A stretch of DNA of 64,000 bases from the NCBI GenBank assembly GCA_016713305.1, contig JADJPK010000020.1, positions 16,921 to 80,920 on the forward strand, given 5' to 3'. How positions within the stretch are numbered: position 1 is the stretch's first letter; each line of letters starts with the position of its first letter. The position numbers were made by a program, and so were the translations under genes. The notes below the pieces were generated by a model, which saw only the letters and a list, made by a program, of their open reading frames with translations, was not told the origin of the DNA and did not search any database. Below, piece by piece: positions 19,735-28,268 of this stretch. This DNA is from Betaproteobacteria bacterium (GTDB taxonomy: Bacteria > Pseudomonadota > Gammaproteobacteria > Burkholderiales > Ga0077523).

Positions 19735-20976
19735 ATGGCCTACCAACTCCTCCGATTCGCCCTGAGCCGTGAGCATCCCGAGCCGCGCATGTTCCGGCGG
19801 CCCGATCGGCTGAAGAGCAGTTACGACGTGGTGATCATCGGCGGCGGCGGCCACGGGCTGTCGAGCGCCTACTATCTGGCGCGGGACCACGGCATCCGCA
19901 ACGTCGCGGTCCTGGAGCGGGGCTACATCGGGGGCGGCAACACCGGCCGCAACACGACGATCATCCGGTCCAACTACCTCACGCCCGAAGGCGTGGCGTT
20001 CTACGACGAATCCGTGCGGCTGTGGCAGGACCTGTCCGCGGACTTCGATCTCAACCTCTTCTATGCCAACAGGGGCCACTTCACGCTGGCCCACACTGAT
20101 TCCGCCGTGCGCACCATGCGCTGGCGCGCCGAGGTCAACAAGCACCTGGGCGTCGACAGCGAACTGGTGGGGCCGGACGCGGTCAAGGCGGCCAGCCCGC
20201 AGATCGATATCACCTGCGGCGGTCATGCGCCCATCCTGGGGGCGCTGTATCACGCGCCCGGTTCCATCGCCCGGCACGATGCCGTGGCCTGGGGTTACGG
20301 ACGCGGCGCCGATCGGCGCGGGGTGGAGATCCACCAGAAGACCGAAGTCACCGCCATCGACGTGCAGGGTGGCAAGGTGAGGGGCGTCCATACGAACCAG
20401 GGCTACATCGCCACGAACAAGGTGCTTTGCGCGGTAGCGGGATTCACGCCGAGGGTGACGCACATGGTGGGTCTCACCACGCCCATCTACGTGCACCCGT
20501 TGCAGGCGATGGTGAGCGAGCCGATGAAGCCATGGCTCGATCCGATCCTGGTGTCCGGCAGCCTGCACATCTACGTGAGCCAGTCCGCCCGCGGCGAACT
20601 GGTGATGGGCGCGTCGCTCGACCCCTACGAGGTCCAGTCGACACGCTCGACCCTGGACTTCGTGGAGGGGTTGTCGGCGCACATGCTGGACATGTTCCCC
20701 TTCCTGTCGAACGTCCGCGTGAACAGGCAGTGGGCCGGCATGGCGGACATGACGCCCGATTTCGCGCCCATCCTCGGCAAGACACCGGTCGAGGGGTTCT
20801 ATCTCGATGCGGGTTGGGGCACCTGTGGATTCAAGGCCACGCCCGTGTGCGGCAAGACCATGTCCTACACCGTCGCCAACGACCGCAATCATCCGCTCAT
20901 CGAGGGTTTCAACCTCTCGCGCTTCGAGACCTATCAGCTCACGGGAGAGAAGGGGGCTGCAAGTGTTGGTCATTGA
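19735..20976 (+). CDS. mgdA: N-methylglutamate dehydrogenase subunit A (sarcosine oxidase beta-like)
   Basis: 413 residues with FAD-binding IIGGGGHGLSSAYYLA near residue 34 and the DAO-fold end block WAGMADMTPDFAPILG and WGTCGFKATP. It is homologous to the beta subunit of heterotetrameric sarcosine oxidase. The neighbours gmaS and mgsABC, and the order beta-delta-alpha-gamma, match the N-methylglutamate pathway, so its substrate is more likely N-methylglutamate than sarcosine. It oxidises the N-methyl group and passes the C1 unit to tetrahydrofolate in the complex. It starts 9 bases after purU. Sarcosine oxidase remains an alternative. Confidence 0.85.
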   Translation: MAYQLLRFALSREHPEPRMFRRPDRLKSSYDVVIIGGGGHGLSSAYYLARDHGIRNVAVLERGYIGGGNTGRNTTIIRSNYLTPEGVAFYDESVRLWQDLSADFDLNLFYANRGHFTLAHTDSAVRTMRWRAEVNKHLGVDSELVGPDAVKAASPQIDITCGGHAPILGALYHAPGSIARHDAVAWGYGRGADRRGVEIHQKTEVTAIDVQGGKVRGVHTNQGYIATNKVLCAVAGFTPRVTHMVGLTTPIYVHPLQAMVSEPMKPWLDPILVSGSLHIYVSQSARGELVMGASLDPYEVQSTRSTLDFVEGLSAHMLDMFPFLSNVRVNRQWAGMADMTPDFAPILGKTPVEGFYLDAGWGTCGFKATPVCGKTMSYTVANDRNHPLIEGFNLSRFETYQLTGEKGAASVGH

Positions 20977-20997
20977 TTCTGGCCGCAGGAGAGGGTC

Positions 20998-21270
20998 ATG
21001 AAACTGCTCACCTGTCCGGTGAACGGACCCAGGCCCGTTTCCGAGTTCGTCTACGGCGGCGAAGTGCGTCCCATGCCGGCTTCAGACTGCAGCGACCCCG
21101 AGTGGGCCCGCTATGTCTTTCACCGTAGCGGCATTCCCGGCATCAAGATCGAGTGGTGGTATCACACCGCCAGCGGCACGTGGTTCCACGCGGAGCGCGA
21201 TGTCGTCGCCGACCGGGTGATCCGCACCTGGCTCCCCGGTGAAGGCTCCATGGAGGTGGGCGGAGCATGA
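20998..21270 (+). CDS. mgdB: N-methylglutamate dehydrogenase subunit B (sarcosine oxidase delta-like)
   Basis: 90 residues, a normal length for the delta subunit. It begins MKLLTCPVNGPRPVSEF, and EWWYHTASGTWFHAERD is the family signature. In sarcosine oxidases the first Cys and a His bind zinc; the usual second and third Cys of the family are partly replaced here. Its stop overlaps the start of mgdC (ATGA), implying translational coupling and fixed stoichiometry. Confidence 0.85.
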   Translation: MKLLTCPVNGPRPVSEFVYGGEVRPMPASDCSDPEWARYVFHRSGIPGIKIEWWYHTASGTWFHAERDVVADRVIRTWLPGEGSMEVGGA

Positions 21271-24167
21271 CCGACCGTCTGCCACCTCTGCCTGGCGAGT
21301 GGATCGACCGCCAGCGCCCGATCGATTTCCGCTTCGAGGGCCGCGCGTACCGCGGCTTCGAAGGCGACGTTCCCAGCAGCGCACTCTGGGCCGCCGGGGT
21401 GCGCGTGCTCGGCCGCAGCTTCAAGTACCACCGGCCCCGTGGCGTGCTGAGCATGGCCCAGCACGACGTGAACACGCTGATGCAGGCGGGACAGCGTCTG
21501 AATCTTCGGGCCGATGTCGAAGCGCTGGAAGCCGGCATGGATCTGCAGGCAGTCAACACGTCCGGAGGCGTGGACGGGGACAGGCTGCGGATCCTCGACC
21601 GGCTTGGGGCTTTCCTTCCCGTCGGCTTCTACTACAAGGCTTTCCACAAGCCGGCGCGGTTCGCGGATGCCTGGGAGAAGGTGTTCCGCCGGTTGACCGG
21701 GCTGGGCCGCCTGGACTTCGCCACGCCGCACATCCGCACGCCCAAGCGTTACGACTTCGCGGACGTCCTTGTCATCGGCGGCGGCCCCTCGGGACTCCAG
21801 GCTGCGCTGGCGGCGGGCCGTGCGGGGGCGAAGGTCGTGCTGGTGGACGAGAACGCCAGGCTGGGCGGCAGTCTCGGTTATCAGCGGGGGGGTACCGCGG
21901 GAGGTTCAAACACGCTCGACCGGCTGCTCAGGGAGCTGGCGGATCTGCCGAACGTGAGCCTGCGCCCGGGAACGCTCGCGGCGGGCTGGTACACCGACCA
22001 CTGGGTGCCTCTGATCGACAGGGCGCGCATGACCAAGATGCGCGCCCGTGCCGTGATCGTCGCTCAGGGTGCATTCGAGCAACCGGCGGTCTTCCGCAAC
22101 AACGATCTGCCGGGCGTCATGCTCGCCTCGGCAGCGCAGCGCCTCATCTACCGGTACGCCGTGAAGCCTGCGCATCGCGCCATCGTGTTTACGGCCAATG
22201 CCGAAGGCTACGAGGCGGCGCTCGACATGAACGCGCATGGTGTGGCCGTGGCGGCGGTGGTCGATCTTCGCGCGGCCGGGCAAGGCGGATCGCTGCAGGA
22301 CAGGGTGGAACGGGCGCGCATTCCGGTGCTGGCGGGCCACGCCGTGTTCGAGGCGCGGGGCGGCGATGACCGCCTGACGGAGGTCGTGGTGTGTCCGATC
22401 GACGCGCAGGGCCGGGTCGACACGGCGTCGCCCAAGCGCATCGCCTGCGACGGTCTCATGATGAGCACGGGATGGGCACCTGCCGCGGCGCTTCTGTACC
22501 AGTCCGGATGCCGCATGATCTACGACGAGAGCGTCGCGCAGTTCGTGCCCGAGGCGTTGGCACCGGGCATGTACGCCGCGGGAAGGGCCAACGGTGTTCA
22601 CGGTCTGGAAGCCCGCCTGGCCGATGGCGAGCGCGCGGGGCGCGAGGCGGCACGCGGCCTTGGCCTGGAGGTGCCGGAAGCGGCGCCGGTGATGAGAGGT
22701 CCGGCAGGGGCTTCCCATGCCTGGCCCATCATCGAACACCCCGCCGGAAAGAACTTCCTCGATTTCGACGAAGACTTGCAGGTGAGGGATTTCCTCAACG
22801 CCGCGCAGGAGGGCTTCGACAACATCGAACTGCTGAAGCGCTACACGACCGTGGGCATGGGGCCGTCCCAGGGCAAGCATTCGAACATGAATGCGATCCG
22901 CATTCTCGCGCGGGTGCTGGGAGCCAGCCCGGGAGACGTGGGCAGCACGACCGCGCGGCCGTTCTTTCACCCGGTGCCGATGTCGCACCTCGCCGGCCGG
23001 GGATTCGACCCGCGGCGGCAGACGCCCATGCATGACCGGCACGAAGCGCTGGGTGCGCAGTGGATGCCCGCGGGGCTGTGGCTGCGGCCCGAGTACTACG
23101 CGGCGGACGGGGCCACCAAGCAGGCCCAGGTGCAGGCCGAGGTGCACGCCGTGCGCAACGGGGTGGGACTCATCGACGTCGGAACGCTGGGGAAGATCGA
23201 GCTTTTCGGACCGGATGCCGCCGAGTTTCTGGAACGCGTCTATACCGGGCGTTTCGCGAACCTGAAGGTGGGCATGACCCGCTACTGCGCCATGCTCGAC
23301 GAGTCGGGTGTCGTCATCGACGATGGCGTGGTCGCGCGGATCGCCGAAGAGCACTGGTACTTCACGACCACGACCACCGGGGCGGCGGTCGTCTATCGCG
23401 AGCTGCAGCGGTGGAACGCACAGTGGAACCTGCGGGTGGGTCTCGTCAATGCGACGGGGGCACACGCGGCCGTGAATCTCGCCGGCCCGAAGTCCCGCCA
23501 GATGCTGCGGCAACTGACGGACATCGACCTGGACAGCGCAGCATTTCCCTATCTCGGTGTCCGCCGGGGAGCGGTGGCCGGCATTCCGGCGCGGCTGATG
23601 CGCGTGGGCTTCGTCGGCGAACTCGGCTACGAGATCCACGTGCCCGCCGAGTACGGCGCGGCGCTGTGGGATGCGCTCATGGAAGCGGGCAAGCCGTTCG
23701 GGCTCAAGCCCTTCGGTGTCGAAGCTCAGCGGGTGCTGCGGCTGGAGAAGGGCCACATCATCATCGGCCAGGACACCGATGGCCTCACCACCCCCGACGA
23801 GGTCGGGCTGGGCTGGGCGCTCAAGCTCGACAAGCCGTTCTTCGTGGGTCAACGCAGCGTGCAGATCGTGCGCGCGCGCGGACTCCGGCAGCAATTGGTG
23901 GGATTCGAACTGGAACAGGGCGCGGCAACGGTGCCGAAGGAGTGCCACCTCGTCATACGGGACGGCGCAATCGCAGGCCGGGTGACGAGCATCGTGGAAA
24001 GCCGAAGCGTGGGCCGCACCGTGGGTCTGGCCTTCGTTGCCCCGGGCATGACCGACACCGGCACGCGCTTCACCATCCGTGCCGAGGGGGGCGTGATGGT
24101 GAACGCCACCGTCGTGCCTATCCCCTTCTACGACCCTGCCGGCGAGCGGCAGAAGAGCCCGGATTGA
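21267..24167 (+). CDS. mgdC: N-methylglutamate dehydrogenase subunit C (sarcosine oxidase alpha-like)
   Basis: 966 residues, the length of a sarcosine oxidase alpha subunit. The N-terminus has the family block GRSFKYHRPRGVLS. A dinucleotide-binding VIGGGPSGLQAALAAGRAGA begins near residue 168. The C-terminal third is a GcvT-like aminomethyltransferase domain (FVGELGYEIHVPAEYGAALWDALMEAG), which binds tetrahydrofolate and takes the C1 unit as methylene-tetrahydrofolate. It forms the complex with MgdA, B and D. Function as N-methylglutamate dehydrogenase is inferred from the surrounding gmaS and mgs genes. Confidence 0.88.
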   Translation: MTDRLPPLPGEWIDRQRPIDFRFEGRAYRGFEGDVPSSALWAAGVRVLGRSFKYHRPRGVLSMAQHDVNTLMQAGQRLNLRADVEALEAGMDLQAVNTSGGVDGDRLRILDRLGAFLPVGFYYKAFHKPARFADAWEKVFRRLTGLGRLDFATPHIRTPKRYDFADVLVIGGGPSGLQAALAAGRAGAKVVLVDENARLGGSLGYQRGGTAGGSNTLDRLLRELADLPNVSLRPGTLAAGWYTDHWVPLIDRARMTKMRARAVIVAQGAFEQPAVFRNNDLPGVMLASAAQRLIYRYAVKPAHRAIVFTANAEGYEAALDMNAHGVAVAAVVDLRAAGQGGSLQDRVERARIPVLAGHAVFEARGGDDRLTEVVVCPIDAQGRVDTASPKRIACDGLMMSTGWAPAAALLYQSGCRMIYDESVAQFVPEALAPGMYAAGRANGVHGLEARLADGERAGREAARGLGLEVPEAAPVMRGPAGASHAWPIIEHPAGKNFLDFDEDLQVRDFLNAAQEGFDNIELLKRYTTVGMGPSQGKHSNMNAIRILARVLGASPGDVGSTTARPFFHPVPMSHLAGRGFDPRRQTPMHDRHEALGAQWMPAGLWLRPEYYAADGATKQAQVQAEVHAVRNGVGLIDVGTLGKIELFGPDAAEFLERVYTGRFANLKVGMTRYCAMLDESGVVIDDGVVARIAEEHWYFTTTTTGAAVVYRELQRWNAQWNLRVGLVNATGAHAAVNLAGPKSRQMLRQLTDIDLDSAAFPYLGVRRGAVAGIPARLMRVGFVGELGYEIHVPAEYGAALWDALMEAGKPFGLKPFGVEAQRVLRLEKGHIIIGQDTDGLTTPDEVGLGWALKLDKPFFVGQRSVQIVRARGLRQQLVGFELEQGAATVPKECHLVIRDGAIAGRVTSIVESRSVGRTVGLAFVAPGMTDTGTRFTIRAEGGVMVNATVVPIPFYDPAGERQKSPD

Positions 24168-24174
24168 TCCCGAG

Positions 24175-24843
24175 ATGAATGCTCCTCGATCGAGTGCATT
24201 GCACGTGTCTCTCAAGGCGAGAGGGGCACGCTTCGATACGCTGCTCGACATGCCGGCTGCCGTTCAGGTGGCGGACACTGACGCCGAACGGGCGGCCGTC
24301 CTGGGCATCGCGGACGTCTCGTGTCTTCGCCGCATCGGACTCAAGGGTCCGCGGGCGGGTGAGTGGCTGAGCCAGCGGGGCGTTGCCGTTCCCGCAGACC
24401 CGAATTCGTGGGTGCCGGTGGAGGGAGGGCTTGTCGCCCGGCTGGCACGCACCGAGTTTCTGGTGGAGGACGGTCCGGGCGCGTCGACGGTCACGCGGAT
24501 CGCGGGCGAGCTGGAATCGGGTCTGGAAGGTGTGTATCCCGTGTGGCGGCAGGATTGCGCGCTTCTGCTGGCGGGAGAGCGTGTCATGGATCTCCTGCGC
24601 GAGACGTGCAATGTGGATTTCGCCTCGTCCGCGCATGCCGGCGAGGCCGTGACGCTCACGCAGATGGTGGGCGTTTCCGTCACCGTCCTGCGGCAGCAGG
24701 TGGGCAGCCGTGCGTGCCATCGCGTGTGGTGCGACTACAGCGCAGGGGTCTACCTCTGGGAGACGCTCACGGGCATTGCAGAGGAAATGGGCGGGGGTGC
24801 CGTGGGCATCGCCGCGGCGTGGCCGGCGCTCGTGGCTGGCTGA
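24175..24843 (+). CDS. mgdD: N-methylglutamate dehydrogenase subunit D (sarcosine oxidase gamma-like)
   Basis: 222 residues, 7 bases after mgdC. It is a weakly conserved GcvT-like gamma subunit: ADVSCLRRIGLKGPRAGEWLSQRG and the late LRETCNVDFASSAHAGEAVTLTQM block are recognisable. It completes the beta-delta-alpha-gamma set. No catalytic residues are expected in this subunit. Confidence 0.82.
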   Translation: MNAPRSSALHVSLKARGARFDTLLDMPAAVQVADTDAERAAVLGIADVSCLRRIGLKGPRAGEWLSQRGVAVPADPNSWVPVEGGLVARLARTEFLVEDGPGASTVTRIAGELESGLEGVYPVWRQDCALLLAGERVMDLLRETCNVDFASSAHAGEAVTLTQMVGVSVTVLRQQVGSRACHRVWCDYSAGVYLWETLTGIAEEMGGGAVGIAAAWPALVAG

Positions 24844-24882
24844 GACGAACGAAGGTCACCCGTATCAGGAGAGGGAAGGGCA

Positions 24883-26217
24883 ATGACACCGGAACAGGCG
24901 AGCAAATTCTTCGACGAGCACAAGATCAAGTACATCCTGGCGCAATTCGTCGACATCCACGGCTCCGCGAAAGCCAAGGCGGTGCCGGTCGAGCACCTCA
25001 AGATGGTGCTGGGCGACGGCGCAGGATTCGCCGGCTTCGCGCTCTGGGGGTTCGGCATGGGTCCCCAGGGACCGGACTACATGGCCGTGGGCGATCTGGA
25101 CAGCCTGCAGCCCATTCCCTGGATGCCTGGCTATGCCCGCATGTGCACGTGGGGGCACGTCAACGGCAAGCCCTATTCGTACGATTGCCGGACCGCGCTC
25201 AAGGTGCAGCTCGACAAGCTTGCCCAGAAAGGCATGACGCTCTACACCGGCATCGAACCGGAATTCATGCTCCTGAAGCGCGGCCCCGATGGTCGCGTGG
25301 TGCCCGCCGACGACACCGACACGCTCGAGAAGCCCTGTTACGACTACAAGGGCCTGGCACGCCAGTCGGAGTTCCTCGACCGTCTGGTGCAGAGCACTCG
25401 GGCGGTGGGAATCGACGTCTATCAGATCGACCACGAGGACGCGAACGGGCAGTTCGAGGTGAACTTCACCTACGGTGATGCCATGAGCTCGGCCGACCGG
25501 GTGATCTTCCTCAAGATGGCAGCGTCGGAGATCGCGCACCAGATGGGACTCATCGCGACCTTCATGCCCAAGCCTTTCTCCAACCGGACCGGCACCGGCG
25601 CGCACTTCCATCTGTCCATCGGCAACTTGCAGAAGAGCAATCTGTTCCACGACGATTCGGATCCGCGCGGGCTGGGCCTGTCGAAGATGGGGTACCAGTT
25701 CCTGGCCGGTCTGCTCAAGCATGCGCGCGGCCTGACGGCCCTTTGCGCTCCGACGGTCAACTCCTACAAGCGCCTGGTGGTGGGGCGCGCCCTGTCGGGC
25801 GCAACGTGGGCGCCGGCGTACATCACCTACGGCAACAACAACCGGACCTGCATGGTGCGGGTCCCCTATGGACGCCTCGAAATGCGTCTGCCCGATGGTG
25901 CGGTCAATCCGTATCTCGCCACGATCGCCATTCTCGCGGCGGGTCTCGACGGCATCGAACATGGCCTCGACCCGGGCGAACCGAACAACACCAATCTCTA
26001 CGAGTGGAGCCCCGAGCAGCTCCGGGAAGCGGGCATCGGCGTGCTGCCTCAGAACCTGAACGAGTCGCTCGATGCGCTGGAGGCGGACACCGTCCTCACG
26101 GACGCGATCGGCAGCGATCTCGCGCAGGAATTCCTCAGGCTGAAGCGGATGGAGTGGGTGGAGTACCAGCGCCACGTCTCGGCGTGGGAAGTGGACCGGT
26201 ACCTGGAATTCTTCTAG
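24883..26217 (+). CDS. gmaS: Gamma-glutamylmethylamide synthetase (glutamine-synthetase family)
   Basis: 444 residues with the glutamine synthetase fold: GIEPEFMLL and QIDHEDANGQFEVNF for the metal site, NRTGTGAHFHLS, and NNRTCMVRVPYGRLEMRLPD. Family members of this length and type next to mgs/mgd genes ligate methylamine to glutamate with ATP, the entry step of the N-methylglutamate route. An ordinary glutamine synthetase role is less likely because of the operon. The ribosome site GGAGAGGGAAGG lies just before the ATG. Confidence 0.87.
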   Translation: MTPEQASKFFDEHKIKYILAQFVDIHGSAKAKAVPVEHLKMVLGDGAGFAGFALWGFGMGPQGPDYMAVGDLDSLQPIPWMPGYARMCTWGHVNGKPYSYDCRTALKVQLDKLAQKGMTLYTGIEPEFMLLKRGPDGRVVPADDTDTLEKPCYDYKGLARQSEFLDRLVQSTRAVGIDVYQIDHEDANGQFEVNFTYGDAMSSADRVIFLKMAASEIAHQMGLIATFMPKPFSNRTGTGAHFHLSIGNLQKSNLFHDDSDPRGLGLSKMGYQFLAGLLKHARGLTALCAPTVNSYKRLVVGRALSGATWAPAYITYGNNNRTCMVRVPYGRLEMRLPDGAVNPYLATIAILAAGLDGIEHGLDPGEPNNTNLYEWSPEQLREAGIGVLPQNLNESLDALEADTVLTDAIGSDLAQEFLRLKRMEWVEYQRHVSAWEVDRYLEFF

Positions 26218-26391
26218 ACCCGGGTTCCGGCGAAGCGCTCTTTCCGCGGCATCGCGCGTAGCGGGCGGACAAAGCGGCGGATGGGTTGGGCAGTGAAGGA
26301 AGCGTCGGCCGCCGGTGGCGGAGACCGATGACTCGATGCGCCGCGGCGGGGTGGGCAGGGCCGCGGAAGTGAAGCAAGGAGGTGACGGACG

Positions 26392-27288
26392 ATGTGTGGA
26401 ATCGTTGGATTGTTGATCAAGAACCCAGCGCTGCGCGGGCAGCTCGGCGCGTGGATGGTGCCCATGCTGGGCGAGATGGCCGCACGCGGTCCCGAATCGG
26501 CGGGCATGGCCGTGTTCACCCAGGCGCTTCCTTCCGGCCAGCGGAAGTACAGCCTGCATGCGCCGGCGTGGGATTACGACTGGGGCGCGTTCGAAGGCGA
26601 GTTCGTCAAGCGTTTCGGACCGGAAGCGGAACTGGGCGTGTGTGGCAATCACGCCATCCTCACCTGCGATGAGCCGCTCGACAAGGTGAAGCCCTGGGTC
26701 AAGGCGAGCCATCCGGCACTGCATCTCCTGTCGGCGGGGAAGACGATGGACATCTACAAGGACATCGGCCATCCCTCCACGGTGGCGGAACGCTACGGAT
26801 TCTCGGCCCTGACGGGTACGCACCTCGTGGGACACACCCGCATGGCCACGGAGTCCGCCGTGACGCCTGACCGGGCGCATCCCTTCACGGCGGGCGAAGA
26901 CTTCTGCCTGGTCCACAACGGGACCATCTCCAACCCCTTCATGATCCGCCGCCGGCTCGAGCACCACGGCATCGTGTTCGACACCGACAACGACACCGAG
27001 GCCGCGTGCCGCTATCTCGAGTGGCGGATGCAGGAGGGCGACGATCTCGAAACAGCGCTCACGCGCGGGTTCGAGGAACTGGACGGCTTCTATACCTTCC
27101 TCATCGGGACCGGGGACAAGCTGGCGCTCGTGCGCGATGCGTTCGCCTGCAAGCCCGCGGTGGTCGCCGAGACCGACGACTACGTTGCCATCGCCTCCGA
27201 ATTCCGCGCGCTGGCACATCTTCCCGGTGTGGACAACGCCAGGCTGTTCGAACCCATGCCCGAGGAGCTGTACGTATGGAAAGTGTGA
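26392..27288 (+). CDS. mgsA: N-methylglutamate synthase subunit A (class II amidotransferase)
   Basis: 298 residues beginning MCGIVGLL, with the N-terminal Cys nucleophile of Ntn amidotransferases. RGPESAGMA, GHTRMATES and FCLVHNGTISN are the usual glutaminase blocks, as in glutamate synthase. It transfers the methylamino group of gamma-glutamylmethylamide within the MgsABC complex. A good AAGGAGGTG ribosome site precedes it. The 174-base gap before it holds no gene. Its stop overlaps mgsB. Confidence 0.88.
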   Translation: MCGIVGLLIKNPALRGQLGAWMVPMLGEMAARGPESAGMAVFTQALPSGQRKYSLHAPAWDYDWGAFEGEFVKRFGPEAELGVCGNHAILTCDEPLDKVKPWVKASHPALHLLSAGKTMDIYKDIGHPSTVAERYGFSALTGTHLVGHTRMATESAVTPDRAHPFTAGEDFCLVHNGTISNPFMIRRRLEHHGIVFDTDNDTEAACRYLEWRMQEGDDLETALTRGFEELDGFYTFLIGTGDKLALVRDAFACKPAVVAETDDYVAIASEFRALAHLPGVDNARLFEPMPEELYVWKV

Positions 27289-27998
27289 TGCAGCATCAGC
27301 CGGTGGGAACCGAGGTGAAGGAGTTCGACCTCGAGCGGCAGAGCGTGCGGGACCTCAACCAGTTCCTGCATCACGGCCTGGAAGGAAGCGCGATCCGCAG
27401 CATCGAGATCGCCAATCCGGGCGGCAGGCACGCGATTGCCGCAGGTGTGAATCATCCGGTGGACATCGAGGTGCGCGGGCACGGCGGCTATTACCTGGCA
27501 GGCATGAACAAGCACGCGAACGTCACCGTGTACGGCAATGTGGGCTGGGGCGTCGCCGAGAACATGATGTCCGGTTCCGTGCGGGTGAAGGGTTTCGCCT
27601 CGGAGTCTGCGGGTGCGAGCGGACACGGCGGAACGCTGATCATCGAGGGCGATGCGAGCTTGCGATGCGGCATCTCGATGAAGGGGATCGACATCGTGGT
27701 CGGCGGCGATATCGGGAACTACTCGGCCTTCATGGCGCAGGCAGGCCACCTGCTCGTGTGCGGCGACGCGGGGCACGCGCTCGGCGATTCCATCTACGAG
27801 GCGGTGATCTACGTGCGCGGGCGGATCAAATCGCTGGGCGCCGATGCGCGCGAGGAGGCGATGACGGACGCCGACTACGCGAAAGTGGCGCAACTCCTGG
27901 GCAAGGCAGGTTTCGACCACAACCCCCGCGAGTTCAAGCGGGTCGCCTCGGCACGGCAGCTCTATCACTGGAATGCGGATGCCAATCAGGAGTACTAG
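27288..27998 (+). CDS. mgsB: N-methylglutamate synthase subunit B (GXGXG domain)
   Basis: 236 residues from ATG 27288, overlapping the mgsA stop by one base; ATG 27276 is in frame as an alternative. The protein is a right-handed GXGXG beta-helix like the C-terminal domain of glutamate synthase, with regular glycine repeats (YGNVGWGVAENMMSG, GHGGTLIIEGDASLRCG, GGDIGNYSAFMAQAG). It is a structural partner bridging MgsA and MgsC. Confidence 0.87.
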   Translation: MQHQPVGTEVKEFDLERQSVRDLNQFLHHGLEGSAIRSIEIANPGGRHAIAAGVNHPVDIEVRGHGGYYLAGMNKHANVTVYGNVGWGVAENMMSGSVRVKGFASESAGASGHGGTLIIEGDASLRCGISMKGIDIVVGGDIGNYSAFMAQAGHLLVCGDAGHALGDSIYEAVIYVRGRIKSLGADAREEAMTDADYAKVAQLLGKAGFDHNPREFKRVASARQLYHWNADANQEY

Positions 27999-28268
27999 AC
28001 CCGATCCGAGAGGCGCGAAGCGCACGAATCTCCCCTCTCCTTCAGGCCGGGGCCCCGGAAGCGAGGGGGGGGGGGGGGAGGGACGGAGGGCGGTGTCCGG
28101 GGCGAAGCCCTCGAATCGCCCTCCTTCAGCCGGGGTGGAGTAGAGGGGCGGGGGTGAAGGTGGGTGTCGGGTGCACGGTCACCGGGATCATTTCTGATCG
28201 GGGAGCGCTTTGCGCACGATTGGACCAGGCAATCAAGGCAGGCGTGGCCTGCCGCAACGGAAGACGGA
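27999..28268. repeat. Intergenic stretch with G14 tract and REP-like units
   Basis: The 270 bases between mgsB and mgsC hold an uninterrupted run of 14 G (28065-28078). Two related units flank it (CTCCTTCAGGCCGGGG near 28037 and CTCCTTCAGCCGGGG near 28121), each followed by G-rich sequence. This resembles the GC-rich repetitive extragenic units common in betaproteobacteria. No gene is seen. It interrupts an otherwise compact operon. Confidence 0.5.

Noticed and set aside
18829..24251. Long antisense open frames of 714 and 781 codons opposite the methylamine genes
   Set aside because: They are Arg/His/Pro-rich shadows of high-GC genes, with no ribosome sites, domains or spacing; the + strand genes explain the codon pattern.
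19735..24843. Plain sarcosine oxidase for sarcosine or glycine betaine use
   Set aside because: No glycine betaine or sarcosine genes are present, while gmaS and mgsABC directly follow; kept only as an alternative.
28065..28078. Poly-G run as part of a coding frame
   Set aside because: It sits between the mgsB stop and the mgsC start, and no frame across it looks like protein.
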